This document shows positions 16,084 through 26,692 of a stretch of 64,000 nucleotides of DNA, piece by piece. The DNA comes from Kutzneria sp. CA-103260 (GTDB taxonomy: Bacteria; Actinomycetota; Actinomycetes; Mycobacteriales; Pseudonocardiaceae). Numbering within the stretch: the stretch's first letter is position 1; every line of letters begins with the position of its first letter. The position numbers and the translations under genes are program-made. The notes beneath the pieces were generated by a model that had not been told where the DNA came from, did not search any database, and saw only the letters and a program-made list of their open reading frames with translations. The stretch covers positions 9,486,001 to 9,550,000 of the forward strand of contig NZ_CP073318.1 in NCBI RefSeq assembly GCF_018263855.1, read 5' to 3'.

Positions 16084-16598
16084 CCGTCGTCGAGCGGGAC
16101 GGGGTCGGGCTGGTCGAGCCGACCCAGGAGGACATCGACCATGTGAAGGCCGCCGAGGGCCGGGGCGATTTCGAGCCCGACCCCGGCGACCCGATCGGCG
16201 ACCTGATCAAGGTGCCGATCCACCGGCTGCTGGTGGTGGACACCGCCACCGGCGAGCGGTTGGGCCTGGTCAGCTGGCATCCGGAGATGTACGGGCCGAC
16301 CATCGGCTGCCTGGCCTGGAACATCGGCATCGGGCTGCTGCCGTCCGCGCGCGGGCGGGGCGTCGGCTCGCTGGCGCAGCGGCTGCTGGTCGAGCACCTG
16401 TTCGCCACGACCTCGTACGACCGGATCGAGGCCGACACCGACGTCGAGAACATCGCCGAGCAGAAGGCGCTGGCCAAGGCCGGCCTGCGCCGCGAGGGTG
16501 TGATCCGCGGTGCCCACACCCGGGGCGGCGTGCGCCGGGACATGGTCCTGTTCGGCATCCTGCGCACTGATCTGGTGGAACCGGGCGGTTCCGCTTAG
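16080..16598 (+). CDS. GNAT-family N-acetyltransferase
   Basis: This 172-residue RimJ/RimL-like acetyltransferase has the acetyl-CoA loop LLPSARGRGVGSLAQRLL and the C-terminal pattern NIAEQKALAKAGLRREGV. The N-terminal residues are an acceptor-binding region without a recognisable target. Start GTG 16080 overlaps the guaB3 stop (GTGA), so it is translated from the guaB3 message. The substrate is unknown; it could be an amino group on a small molecule or protein. Confidence 0.85.
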   Translation: MTVVERDGVGLVEPTQEDIDHVKAAEGRGDFEPDPGDPIGDLIKVPIHRLLVVDTATGERLGLVSWHPEMYGPTIGCLAWNIGIGLLPSARGRGVGSLAQRLLVEHLFATTSYDRIEADTDVENIAEQKALAKAGLRREGVIRGAHTRGGVRRDMVLFGILRTDLVEPGGSA

Positions 16599-16607
16599 TC
16601 TCGGTAC

Positions 16608-18302
16608 ATGGGCCTACTGACGAGTAGCAACGGTGCTTCCGTCGATTACGACGTCGTGGTGGTTGGTTCCGGCTTCGGCGGCAGCGTCGCCGCGCTGCGG
16701 CTGACCGAGAAGGGCTACCGGGTCGCCGTGCTGGAGGCGGGGCGCCGGTTCAGCGACGACGAGTTCGCCAAGACCTCGTGGGACCTGCGGCGATTCCTGT
16801 GGGCCCCGGGGCTCGGCTGCTACGGCATCCAGCGCATCCACACCCTGCGCAACGTCATGGTGCTGGCCGGCGCCGGCGTCGGCGGCGGGTCGCTGGTGTA
16901 CGCCAACACCCTGTACCGGCCGCTCAAGCCGTTCTTCGCCGACCCGCAGTGGGCCCACATCACCGACTGGGAGGCCGAGCTCTCCCCGTTCTACGACCAG
17001 GCCAGCCGCATGCTCGGCGTCGTCACCAACCCGACGACCACGCCGTCGGACCGGGTGATGCAGCAGGTCGCCGCGGACATGGGCATCTCCGACTCGTACC
17101 ACCCGACGCCGGTCGGCGTGTACTTCGGCGAGCCGGGGCGGACCGTCGCCGACCCGTTCTTCGGCGGGGCCGGGCCGTCGCGCACCGGCTGCACCGAGTG
17201 CGGCTCGTGCATGACCGGCTGTCGGGTCGGGGCCAAGAACACCCTGGTCAAGAACTACCTGTACCTGGCCGAACAGGCCGGCGCGAAGGTGCTGCCGATG
17301 ACCACCGTGACCGGGCTGCGCGAGCAGTCCGACGGCACGTGGCGGATCGACACCCGGCGCACCGGGGCCCGTTTCGGCGGCCGGTCCTCCCTCACCGCCG
17401 GCCGGGTCGTGCTCGCCGCCGGCACCTGGGGCACCCAGAACCTGCTGCACAAGATGCGGGACACCGGCGCCCTGCCGCGGCTGTCCCGGCGGCTGGGTGA
17501 GCTCACCCGGACCAACTCCGAGGCCATCATCGGGGCCGGCCGGCTCAGCTTCGACCCGTCCCAGGACTTCAGCCGGGGCGTGGCCATCACGTCGTCCATC
17601 CACCCCGACGCCACCACCCACATCGAGCCCGTCCGGTACGGCAAGGGCAGCAACGCCATGGGTCTGCTGCAGACCATCGCCACCGACGGCTCCCTGTCCA
17701 CCGCCCGCTGGGTCCAGTTCCTGCGCTACGCCGTGCGGCACCCCCTGATCACCGCTCGGCTGCTGTCCGTGCACCGGTGGAGCGAGCGGACCGTGATCCT
17801 GCTGGTGATGCAGAGCCTGGACAACTCCATCACCACCTACACCCGCCGCGGCAAGCTCACCTCCAAGCAGGGGCACGGCGAGCCCAACCCCGCCTTCATC
17901 CCCGCCGGGCACCTGGCCAACCAGTTGGCGGCCAAGCACATCGGCGGCTTCGCCGGCGGAACCTGGGGCGAACTGGCCAACATCCCCCTGACCGCGCACT
18001 TCATCGGCGGCTGCGCCATCGGTTCCGACGCCGAGCACGGCGTCATCGACCCGTACCACCGGGTCTTCGGCCACCCCGGTCTGTCCGTTGTGGACGGTGC
18101 GGCGATCTCGGCCAACCTCGGCGTCAACCCGTCGCTGACCATCACCGCCCAGGCCGAGCGGGCCTTCGCCCTGTGGCCAAACAAGGGCGAGCCGGACCAG
18201 CGGCCGGCCGAGGGCTACCGGCGGATGGCCCCGGTCGCCCCCAAGAACCCGACCGTGCCCGCCGACGCCCCGGGCGCGTTGCGGCTGACCCCGGCTCAGT
18301 GA
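16608..18302 (+). CDS. choD: GMC-family oxidoreductase, ChoD-like cholesterol oxidase
   Basis: The 564-residue FAD enzyme of the glucose-methanol-choline family shows the Rossmann motif VVVGSGFGGSVAALRL (residues 17-32), ATGGGSL-type GAGVGGGSLVYAN, and C-terminal GCAIGSDAEHGVIDPYHRV with a catalytic His/Asn pair region. A cysteine-rich patch CTECGSCMTGC at about residue 197 resembles a ferredoxin motif and is typical of the ChoD-like group. It corresponds in position to mycobacterial choD (Rv3409c), next to guaB3. Whether it truly uses cholesterol is not shown by the sequence. There is no signal peptide. Confidence 0.8.
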   Translation: MGLLTSSNGASVDYDVVVVGSGFGGSVAALRLTEKGYRVAVLEAGRRFSDDEFAKTSWDLRRFLWAPGLGCYGIQRIHTLRNVMVLAGAGVGGGSLVYANTLYRPLKPFFADPQWAHITDWEAELSPFYDQASRMLGVVTNPTTTPSDRVMQQVAADMGISDSYHPTPVGVYFGEPGRTVADPFFGGAGPSRTGCTECGSCMTGCRVGAKNTLVKNYLYLAEQAGAKVLPMTTVTGLREQSDGTWRIDTRRTGARFGGRSSLTAGRVVLAAGTWGTQNLLHKMRDTGALPRLSRRLGELTRTNSEAIIGAGRLSFDPSQDFSRGVAITSSIHPDATTHIEPVRYGKGSNAMGLLQTIATDGSLSTARWVQFLRYAVRHPLITARLLSVHRWSERTVILLVMQSLDNSITTYTRRGKLTSKQGHGEPNPAFIPAGHLANQLAAKHIGGFAGGTWGELANIPLTAHFIGGCAIGSDAEHGVIDPYHRVFGHPGLSVVDGAAISANLGVNPSLTITAQAERAFALWPNKGEPDQRPAEGYRRMAPVAPKNPTVPADAPGALRLTPAQ

Positions 18303-18380
18303 GCGGTCGCCCCTGATCGTTGAGAGACTGCTGGCAACGCGGACTGTTCCGACGCGTCCTCCGGTGAGGAGGTAGTCAGG

Positions 18381-19904
18381 ATGGCGATCAGCAGGCGGGC
18401 GTTTCTGCAGGCGGCCGGGTTGGGGGCGACGGCGGTCGCGGTGACGGCGTGCGGGCCGACGATGGCCCCGCCTGGGCAGACGATGCCCAGTGCCAGCCCG
18501 ACGCCGACCACGACGACGCGGCCGCCGGCGGTGCCGGCGGACTGGGAGAAGCTGCGCGGTCAGTTGGCGGGCAAGCTGGTGTTGCCCAGCGACGCGGGGT
18601 ATGCGACGGCGAAGCTGGCGTACAACCCGCTGTTCGACAGCCGGCAGCCGGCGGCGGTGGCGCAGGTGGCGAACCCGAGCGACGTGCAGGCCTGTGTGGC
18701 CCTGGCCTACGCGTCGAGGATCCCGATCGCGGCCCGCAGCGGCGGCCACAGCTACGTCGGATACTCCACACCGGACAGTGGACTGGTGGTGGACCTGGGC
18801 GGCATGAAGGACGTGCAGGTGGCGTCCGACGGCACGGCGACGATCGGGGCCGGCGCGCGGCTGATGGAGGTCTACGCGGCGCTGGCCGACGCGGGGCGGT
18901 GCCTGCCGGCCGGGTCGTGCCCGACGGTCGGCATCGGCGGCCTGACGCTGGGCGGCGGGGTCGGGGTGCTGACCACGAAGTACGGCCTGACCTGCGACAA
19001 GCTGGTGTCGGCGCAGATCGTGACCGGCGACGGCAAGCTGCGCACGGTGTCGGCGTCGCAGGAGCCGGACCTGTTCTGGGCGCTGCGCGGCGGGGGCGGC
19101 GGCAACTTCGGCATCGTCACCTCGTTCACCTTCCAGACCGAGCCGGCGCCGCAGCTGACCGTGTTCCAGCTCCAGTTCCCGAGCGGCTCAGTGGGCGACG
19201 TGCTCGGCGGCTGGCAGCAGTTCGTGGCCGACGCGCCCGACGAGCTGTGGACGACGATGGGCGTCTCCGGCGGGAATCCGCCGACGTGCCGGATCAACGG
19301 CTGCTTCGTCGGCTCCCAATCGGGGCTGAATCCCTTGCTGAACAAGCTGGTCGCCGCCACCGGCACGCAGCCGAGCGACCGCTACACGCTGTCGAAGTCC
19401 TATTTGGACGCCATGAGGTACTTCGGCGGCTGCGCCAGCTTCAGCAACGCCCAGTGCACGCCCAGCTGGAACGGAAACGGCGTGCTGAAGCGGGAATCGT
19501 TCACCGCGACCTCCCGTGTGCTGGCGAAGCCCTTGTCGGACACCGGAAAGTTCGCCGAGCTGATGGCCGGCCGCAACGGCATGGACGTCCTGCTGGACAG
19601 CATCGGCGGCGCCGCCGCCCGTGTGGGCGCGACCGACACCGCCTTCCCGCACCGTGGATCCCTTGCCACCGTCCAGATCTACCAGGGCTCGACCGCCGCC
19701 TCGGTCCGCACCGCAGTCGGCGAGGTCCGCGACAACCTCGGCGACCTGATCGGCGCCGGCGCGTACGTGAACTACATCGACGCCGGCGTCAAGGACTGGG
19801 GAACGGCCTACTACGGCTCGAACGTGACCAAGCTGCGCAAGGTCGCCCAGCAGTACGACCCGGACGGCGTGCTGTCCTTCGACCAGTCGGTGGCCAAGGC
19901 CTGA
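18381..19904 (+). CDS. Secreted FAD-linked oxidase, BBE-like, Tat lipoprotein
   Basis: The 507-residue protein begins with a Tat signal (RR at residues 5-6, SRRAFLQ) and a lipobox VTAC, so Cys24 is likely lipidated. A PCMH-type FAD domain follows with SGGHSYVGYS and GSCPTVGIGGLTLGGG. His123 and Cys180 fit the two attachment points of bicovalent flavin in berberine-bridge-type oxidases (glucooligosaccharide and related oxidases). A C-terminal segment YYGSNVTKLRKVAQQYDP completes the family pattern. It would act outside the cell on an alcohol or sugar. A double-stem terminator separates it from the convergent aldehyde dehydrogenase. Confidence 0.85.
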   Translation: MAISRRAFLQAAGLGATAVAVTACGPTMAPPGQTMPSASPTPTTTTRPPAVPADWEKLRGQLAGKLVLPSDAGYATAKLAYNPLFDSRQPAAVAQVANPSDVQACVALAYASRIPIAARSGGHSYVGYSTPDSGLVVDLGGMKDVQVASDGTATIGAGARLMEVYAALADAGRCLPAGSCPTVGIGGLTLGGGVGVLTTKYGLTCDKLVSAQIVTGDGKLRTVSASQEPDLFWALRGGGGGNFGIVTSFTFQTEPAPQLTVFQLQFPSGSVGDVLGGWQQFVADAPDELWTTMGVSGGNPPTCRINGCFVGSQSGLNPLLNKLVAATGTQPSDRYTLSKSYLDAMRYFGGCASFSNAQCTPSWNGNGVLKRESFTATSRVLAKPLSDTGKFAELMAGRNGMDVLLDSIGGAAARVGATDTAFPHRGSLATVQIYQGSTAASVRTAVGEVRDNLGDLIGAGAYVNYIDAGVKDWGTAYYGSNVTKLRKVAQQYDPDGVLSFDQSVAKA

Positions 19905-19906
19905 GG

Positions 19907-19963
19907 TTTGGGTGTCTCCAAGACCCCACCGGAGGGGGTTTGTGGGTCTTGGAGACACCCAAA
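19907..19963. terminator. Inverted-repeat terminator, family B copy 1
   Basis: A perfect 20-bp inverted repeat (19907-19926 with 19944-19963), reading TTTGGGTGTCTCCAAGACCC, has a 17-base loop. It lies between the stops of the convergent oxidase and aldehyde dehydrogenase genes and nearly touches both. A related, interrupted copy is at 35152-35280. Confidence 0.78.
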
Positions 19964-19966
19964 CTG

Positions 19967-21424
19967 TCAGAACTTGACGTTGGTCAGGACCAGGACGCGC
20001 TCTTCGGTGAAGTCGGCCATGGCCGAGCGAAGGCCCTCACGGCCGACGCCGGAGCCCTTCACGCCGCCGTAGGGCATCTGGTCGGCCCGGTAGGACGGCA
20101 CGTCGCCGACGATCAGGCCGCCGACCTCCAGCTCGGCGGCGGCCCGGAAGGCCAGTTGGAGGTTGTGGGTGAACAGGCCGGCCTGCAGGCCGTAGGCGGA
20201 GTCGTTGACGGCCGCGAGGGCGGCGTCGTCACCGTCCACAACGGACACCGCGAGCACCGGGCCGAAGACCTCCTCGGCCCAGACCTTGCTGTCGTGGGGC
20301 ACGTTGGCCAGCACGGTGGGCTCGATGGTGGCGCCGGCGCGGTGGCCGCCGGCCAGCAGCTCGGCCCCGTCCTTGACGGCCTCGTCGACCCAGGCGGCGA
20401 CGCGCTCGGCGGCGGCGGTGTCGACCAGCGGCCCGACCTCGACGTCCGGGTCGTGCGGGTCGCCGGTGATCAGGTCACGGACGCTGGCCACCAGCCGCGG
20501 CACGAACTCGTCGGCGACGGCCGAGTCGACGATCACCCGCTGCACCGCGATGCACGACTGCCCGGCCTGGTAGTTGGCGAACAGCGCGATCCGCTTGGCC
20601 GCGAAGTCCAGGTCGGCCTCGGAGCTCCAGTCCCCGGCGACCACGGCCGCCGCGTTGCCGCCCAGCTCCAGCACGACGTGCTTGCGCGGCACCGAGTCCA
20701 TGATCGACCAGCCGACCGGACCGGAGCCGGTGAACGACACCACCGGCAGCCGCGGGTCCTTGACCAGCGCGATGGTCTCCTCGTTGCCCACCGGCAGCAC
20801 CGAGAACGCGCCCGCGGGCAGGTCGGTCTCGGCCAGGATCTCGCCCAGGATCAGCGCCGACAGCGGTGTGCGCGGCGCCGGCTTGACGATGATCGGCGAG
20901 CCCACCGCGATGGCCGGTGCGACCTTGTGGGCGACCAGGTTGAGCGGGAAGTTGAACGGCGCGATGCCCAGCACCGGACCGCGCGAGACCCGCCGCACCA
21001 GGGCCAGCCGGCCCTCGGCCGCCGGGTCGGTGTCCAGGCGCTGCATCTCGCCGGTGAACCGGCGGGCCTCCTCGGCCGCGAACCGGAACGTGGAGATTGC
21101 TCGGTTCACCTCGCCGTCGGCCCACTTCAGCGGCTTGCCGTTCTCGGCGGTGATGACCTCGGCGATCTCCTCCCGCCGGACCGCCAGCTGCTCGGAGACG
21201 TGCATCAGCGCCGAGGCCCGCAGGTGGGCCGGCGAGGACCGGAATGTCCCCGCCACGTCCGCGGCGGCCTGCACGGCCCGCTCCACCTGATCCGGGCCGG
21301 GCACGGCGACGGAGGCGACCTCGGTGCCGTCGTACGGGTGGTGCACCAACAGCTCGGTCGCGCCCTGCTCGGGCTGACCGGCGATCCAGCTCGGGCGGGG
21401 CTTGGCCTCGATCGCGTCGTCCAT
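19967..21424 (-). CDS. NAD(P)-dependent aldehyde dehydrogenase
   Basis: This 485-residue ALDH-superfamily enzyme shows the cofactor segment PFNFPLNLVAHKVAPA, the glycine-rich FTGSGPVG, the general base Glu in LELGGNAA, and the catalytic cysteine in GQSCIAVQRV. The subgroup resembles lactaldehyde/glyceraldehyde-3-phosphate type dehydrogenases (the SYRADQMPYGGVKGSGVGREG tail). The substrate is unknown. Start ATG 21424 follows GAGGG; the frame remains open a further 75 bases upstream. It is the only gene in its transcript unless the kinase gene upstream reads through. Confidence 0.9.
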   Translation of the reverse strand: MDDAIEAKPRPSWIAGQPEQGATELLVHHPYDGTEVASVAVPGPDQVERAVQAAADVAGTFRSSPAHLRASALMHVSEQLAVRREEIAEVITAENGKPLKWADGEVNRAISTFRFAAEEARRFTGEMQRLDTDPAAEGRLALVRRVSRGPVLGIAPFNFPLNLVAHKVAPAIAVGSPIIVKPAPRTPLSALILGEILAETDLPAGAFSVLPVGNEETIALVKDPRLPVVSFTGSGPVGWSIMDSVPRKHVVLELGGNAAAVVAGDWSSEADLDFAAKRIALFANYQAGQSCIAVQRVIVDSAVADEFVPRLVASVRDLITGDPHDPDVEVGPLVDTAAAERVAAWVDEAVKDGAELLAGGHRAGATIEPTVLANVPHDSKVWAEEVFGPVLAVSVVDGDDAALAAVNDSAYGLQAGLFTHNLQLAFRAAAELEVGGLIVGDVPSYRADQMPYGGVKGSGVGREGLRSAMADFTEERVLVLTNVKF

Positions 21425-21486
21425 GCCCTCACGATAGGACCACCACACCCGGTCATGCCGGTGGCCATTGGGTATAACCGGCCAGG

Positions 21487-22200
21487 TCAATCGGTACAAA
21501 GTGTCCTGTGCAGGTCGGGCAGCCGGGCCGCGTGTTCCCGGTACATCAGGTTGTGCTCCTCGGCACGCTGCGTCACGAACCGAGGATCCCGCTCAACCAG
21601 CTCGGCCATCCAGATCAGATAGGACGCCAGGTTGTCCGCGACGCCGCGCCGAGTGGCCGGCGAGGCGCCGTAGGCGTCGCAGAACAGGGCAGCGCCCCGA
21701 AGCTGTTGATCAAGCCCGATCTCGGGGTACAGCGGCGCGAACCGGTACACCCCGTAAGCGACGTCGTACCAGCGCGGCCCGGGCCGGGCCCAGTCGAAGT
21801 CGATCAGGCCGACCGCGGTGTCGCCGTCGAAGGCCAGGTTGTACTGGGCGAAGTCGCCGTGGCAGAGCACTTCGACCGGTTCGATGGCCGGGCACTGCCA
21901 GCCGTCGCCGGGCTCGAAGCCGAGCGTGGCGTCGTGATACCGGCGCAGCAGCCGGGCCGCGCTGACCACCGCTTCCTCGCTGACCGGGAAGTGGTGACCA
22001 ACTTCACCAGGGACGAAAGAGAGGACTTCGCGGCCCTCCGGGTCGAAGCCGTAGGGGACCGGTGCGCCGGTGAATCCGGCGTCGGAAACGTGGCGCAGCA
22101 AGGCATGCACGCGGGACGACCACGGGCCGGCCGGCCGGTGCACGCGGCCGTCGATCAACCACACCGTGTTCAACCCGCCCCGCAGCTCCACCCGGTGCAC
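21487..22200 (-). CDS. Phosphotransferase of the aminoglycoside-kinase fold
   Basis: This is a 237-residue APH/choline-kinase-fold protein with the catalytic loop CHGDFAQYNLAF and the metal-binding motif LIDFDWARPGPRWYD. The N-terminal nucleotide-binding lobe is short. Such proteins phosphorylate small molecules, including antibiotics. No resistance role can be deduced from the sequence. It starts with GTG 22200, runs toward the aldehyde dehydrogenase gene 62 bp away and diverges from guaA. Confidence 0.82.
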   Translation of the reverse strand: MHRVELRGGLNTVWLIDGRVHRPAGPWSSRVHALLRHVSDAGFTGAPVPYGFDPEGREVLSFVPGEVGHHFPVSEEAVVSAARLLRRYHDATLGFEPGDGWQCPAIEPVEVLCHGDFAQYNLAFDGDTAVGLIDFDWARPGPRWYDVAYGVYRFAPLYPEIGLDQQLRGAALFCDAYGASPATRRGVADNLASYLIWMAELVERDPRFVTQRAEEHNLMYREHAARLPDLHRTLCTD

Positions 22201-22262
22201 GCTAGCGAGGCGGCGAACTGGGAAGATAGTGAATATCCCCCCGACCAGGAGGTCCGCTGATC

Positions 22263-23804
<1,542 letters not shown>

Positions 23805-23817
23805 CGCCCTGACAGAA

Positions 23818-23851
23818 AACAGCCCCCGCCTCGGCAACGGCGGGGGCTGTT
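23818..23851 (+). terminator. Intrinsic terminator of guaA
   Basis: A perfect 13-bp stem, AACAGCCCCCGCC at 23818-23830 with 23839-23851, has an 8-base loop. It lies 14 bp after guaA and also serves the convergent small membrane gene, whose stop is at 23854. Confidence 0.85.
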
Positions 23852-23853
23852 CG

Positions 23854-24057
23854 CTATTTCCGGGCGGATGGTCTGACCGTCCACATGAGAATCAGCAGTC
23901 CGATCAGGATGGCCCCGCCGGCGACCAGTCCGGTCACCCCGAACGGCAGGTCGGCCATCTTGCCGTCGGACAGGGCGTAGGCGGTGGCGAACAGGCCGCC
24001 GATGCCGAACAGCAGGCTCACCAGCCGGGGTCCGCCCCGGCGTTCCAGATCAGCCAC
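23854..24057 (-). CDS. Small membrane protein
   Basis: This 67-residue protein has two hydrophobic segments (about residues 10-30 and 38-60) separated by the short polar turn SDGKMADLP, and a basic end RPSARK. It overlaps the end of the upstream PspC gene by eight bases, so it is co-translated with it and may be a partner in the envelope. It starts with GTG 24057. No family is recognised. Confidence 0.6.
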   Translation of the reverse strand: MADLERRGGPRLVSLLFGIGGLFATAYALSDGKMADLPFGVTGLVAGGAILIGLLILMWTVRPSARK

Positions 24058-25291
24058 GGGTCACCTCGATGTTGCCGGCGCCGGAGTGCACGTCCAGGAC
24101 GATGGTGCCGGCCGCGTCGTCCACGTTGTCGGTCACGTGCAGGTCGATGTCGTGCCAGTCGGCGCTGCGGGTCAGGCAGCGCACCGGGCCCACGTTGGAG
24201 GTGCAGGTGACGTCCACGTTGGCGTCGGCCGGCACGATCACCCGGGCCACGCCGGCGTCCACGCTGACCGTGGTGTGAGCCGGCTTTTCCTTGTCCAGCT
24301 TGAGATCGGTCAGGTCCAGCCGGACGTCGCCGATGGACCGGGTGTAGCTGGGCTGGAGGTTGTCGGTCGGATGGGCCCGCAGGTCGCCGATGCCGGCGCC
24401 GCCGCCGTTGGGCGAGTTGGTCAGCGCCACCGCGGCCAGCCCGACCAGCACCGTAGGCACGATCAGGCCACGGCCGCCGCGCAGGAACGCGCCGACCACC
24501 AGGCCGCCAGCGAGCACGCCGCCGACGATGCCGAGGATGTGCGGCAGGGTCAGCCACGAGTTGGCGGAGCTGCTGAGCAGCAGCGCGGCGGCGGTGAGCA
24601 CGGCGACGCCCATGGTGATGCCGCCGACCGGCGAGCGCCGCCGCCGCGGCCGGACCGCGACGGTCTTGTCCTCGTCCGGCTCGGTGACGGCCACCGTCAC
24701 CGGCTCGTTCGGGTCGTGCAGCTCCCACTGCAGCGGGGCCGCGCCCAGCGGGTCCCACTCGGTTGAGGCGGTGGCACCAGGCGCGTAGCTCGGTGCGGTC
24801 ATCGATCCCCCTGAGGTCGTGGTCGGCGCGCCCGGCACCCCCATGTCGGCGCGGTGGCGGTGCAGCAGGAACAGCCCGCCGAGCAGCGCGGCGGCGCTGA
24901 ACACGCCGCCGACGAAGCCGAAGGTGCCGTCGAACATCGTGAAGAACGCGGGAACGCAGACGATGGACAGGAAGATCGTGAAGCCACGGGACATGGAGCT
25001 CGCGCCGTGGCCGATCATCGCCTCCCAGGCCGACGCCTTGTCGTTCTCCTCGGCCAGCAGCAGCCAGGCCAGCAGATAGAGCAGAACGCCGGCGCCGCCG
25101 AAGACGGTCGCCGCGACCAGTGCCACGCGCACGATCACCGGGTCGATGCCGTAACGCCGCCCGATGCCGGCCGCGACACCGGCCACCATCCGGCCCTGCC
25201 GCAGACGCCTCGGGCGGGTGGCCCAGAAGTCCGCGACCATGGACTCGATGTTGATCCCGGAGTGCTTGGTCGTGTTCACGGTGACGAGCAT
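24050..25291 (-). CDS. PspC-domain membrane protein
   Basis: The 413-residue protein has an N-terminal PspC domain (RRLRQGRMVAGVAAGIGRRYGIDP, then a membrane helix), several further membrane segments and a C-terminal outside beta-rich domain (about residues 300-413: VSVDAGVARVIVPADANVDV) of the LiaF/toast-rack kind. Such proteins sense envelope stress. Start ATG 25291 is used; GTG 25279 is possible. It diverges from a histidine kinase that also begins with a PspC domain, giving a paired stress-sensing module. Confidence 0.82.
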   Translation of the reverse strand: MLVTVNTTKHSGINIESMVADFWATRPRRLRQGRMVAGVAAGIGRRYGIDPVIVRVALVAATVFGGAGVLLYLLAWLLLAEENDKASAWEAMIGHGASSMSRGFTIFLSIVCVPAFFTMFDGTFGFVGGVFSAAALLGGLFLLHRHRADMGVPGAPTTTSGGSMTAPSYAPGATASTEWDPLGAAPLQWELHDPNEPVTVAVTEPDEDKTVAVRPRRRRSPVGGITMGVAVLTAAALLLSSSANSWLTLPHILGIVGGVLAGGLVVGAFLRGGRGLIVPTVLVGLAAVALTNSPNGGGAGIGDLRAHPTDNLQPSYTRSIGDVRLDLTDLKLDKEKPAHTTVSVDAGVARVIVPADANVDVTCTSNVGPVRCLTRSADWHDIDLHVTDNVDDAAGTIVLDVHSGAGNIEVTRG

Positions 25292-25390
25292 GCGGCCTCG
25301 GGTGGTTCGGCGGCATCCGGGAGCCCCCTGAAACAATCCCCGGGCCCTTCCCTGATGGCTGTCGCTGTCCGCGCGTGTGACCATTTCAGG

Positions 25391-26692
25391 GTGAGTTCGC
25401 AGCTGGCCGAGGAACAGACCGTGGCACCGGAGGTGCACGCCGACCGCCGACTGCGCCGCAGCAGGTCGCACAAGATCGTCGCCGGCGTGGCCGGCGGCCT
25501 GGCCGACCACCTGGGTGTGCCGGTGGTCTGGGTGCGCGGCACGTTCGCCGTCCTGACCATCGTCGGCTTCGTCGGCCCGCTCTCCTACGTGCTGCTGTGG
25601 ATGTTCGCCGCGCAGGCGCCGCCGGACGAGCGCACCGACGAGATGACCGCCAAGGAACGCCAGCAGGGCATCGCCATGCTGGCCATCGCCGGCGGCCTGT
25701 TCCTGGTGCTGTCCATGCTCAACGGCTCGTTCGCCGGCTGGATCATCGTGCCGGTCGTGGTCGGCATCGGCGGGGCGGCGCTGGTCTGGCGGGAGGCCGA
25801 CGAGGCGCAGCGGCGCAAGTGGCGGGACGACGCCCGCACCGGTGTGTCCGGCTTTGTCATCGGGGACGGCCGGCAGGCCCGCATCCGGGTGGCCGCCGGC
25901 GTGCTGCTGGTGTGCGTCGGCGTCACCCTGTTCCTGTTCGGGCAGATCTCGCCGGCGCTGGTGCCCAGCGTGCTGATCGCCGTGCTGGCCACGCTGGTCG
26001 GCGCGGCCGTCATCACGGTGCCGTGGTGGCTGCGCCTGGTCCGCGACCTGGACGACGAGCGCCGAGCCCGCATCCGTGACCAGGAGCGCGAGGAGATCGC
26101 CGCGCACCTGCACGACTCCGTGCTGCAAACGCTTGCGCTGATCCAGAAGCAGGCGGAGAGCCCGCGTGAGGTGGTGAAACTGGCCCGCAGCCAGGAGCGC
26201 CAGCTGCGGACCTGGCTGTACGGCCCGACCGGCTACGGTCGCGGGCGCGCCGCCGCCGAGGCCGCCGGCGAGCCCGAGACCGTGGTCAGCGGCGGCACCC
26301 TGCACGAGGCGATCGCCGTGGCCTGCGGCGAGGTCGAGGACACCTTCGACGTGAAGGTGTCGCAAGTGGTGGTCGGCGACTGCCCGATGGACGTGAAGCT
26401 GACCGCGCTGGTGCAGGCCGCCCGCGAGGCGATCGTCAACTCGGCCAAGCACTCCGGGGTCGGCGAGGTCAGCGTGTACGCCGAGATCGAGCCGGACACG
26501 GTGACCGTGTTCGTGCGGGACCGCGGCAAGGGCTTCGATCCGGAACAGGTGCCGTCCGACCGGCACGGGCTCGCCGACTCGATCCGGGGCAGAATGGACC
26601 GGCACGGCGGCAAGGTCCGCCTCCGCACGTCACCGGGGGAGGGCGCCGAGGTGCAGCTGGAGATGCCCCGCAAGAAGGAGGCCAAGGCGTGA
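25391..26692 (+). CDS. Sensor histidine kinase with N-terminal PspC domain
   Basis: The 433-residue protein starts with a PspC domain (LRRSRSHKIVAGVAGGLADHLGVP), has about five membrane helices, then a NarL-type HisKA_3 segment EEIAAHLHDSVLQTLALIQ (phospho-accepting His in HLHDS) and an ATPase domain with the N box REAIVNSAKHSG and G box DRGKGFDP. It phosphorylates the response regulator encoded next, with which it overlaps by four bases. Start GTG 25391 is chosen by distance to the PspC domain; ATG 25355 would add 12 residues. Confidence 0.9.
   Translation: MSSQLAEEQTVAPEVHADRRLRRSRSHKIVAGVAGGLADHLGVPVVWVRGTFAVLTIVGFVGPLSYVLLWMFAAQAPPDERTDEMTAKERQQGIAMLAIAGGLFLVLSMLNGSFAGWIIVPVVVGIGGAALVWREADEAQRRKWRDDARTGVSGFVIGDGRQARIRVAAGVLLVCVGVTLFLFGQISPALVPSVLIAVLATLVGAAVITVPWWLRLVRDLDDERRARIRDQEREEIAAHLHDSVLQTLALIQKQAESPREVVKLARSQERQLRTWLYGPTGYGRGRAAAEAAGEPETVVSGGTLHEAIAVACGEVEDTFDVKVSQVVVGDCPMDVKLTALVQAAREAIVNSAKHSGVGEVSVYAEIEPDTVTVFVRDRGKGFDPEQVPSDRHGLADSIRGRMDRHGGKVRLRTSPGEGAEVQLEMPRKKEAKA

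Noticed and set aside
21487..22200. Aminoglycoside resistance gene
   Set aside because: Only the general kinase fold is visible; nothing in the sequence or neighbours indicates an antibiotic substrate.
25292..26605. Extension of the PspC gene frame into the divergent histidine kinase gene
   Set aside because: The extension is antisense to a well-supported kinase and has no recognisable domain; the PspC domain begins near 25291.
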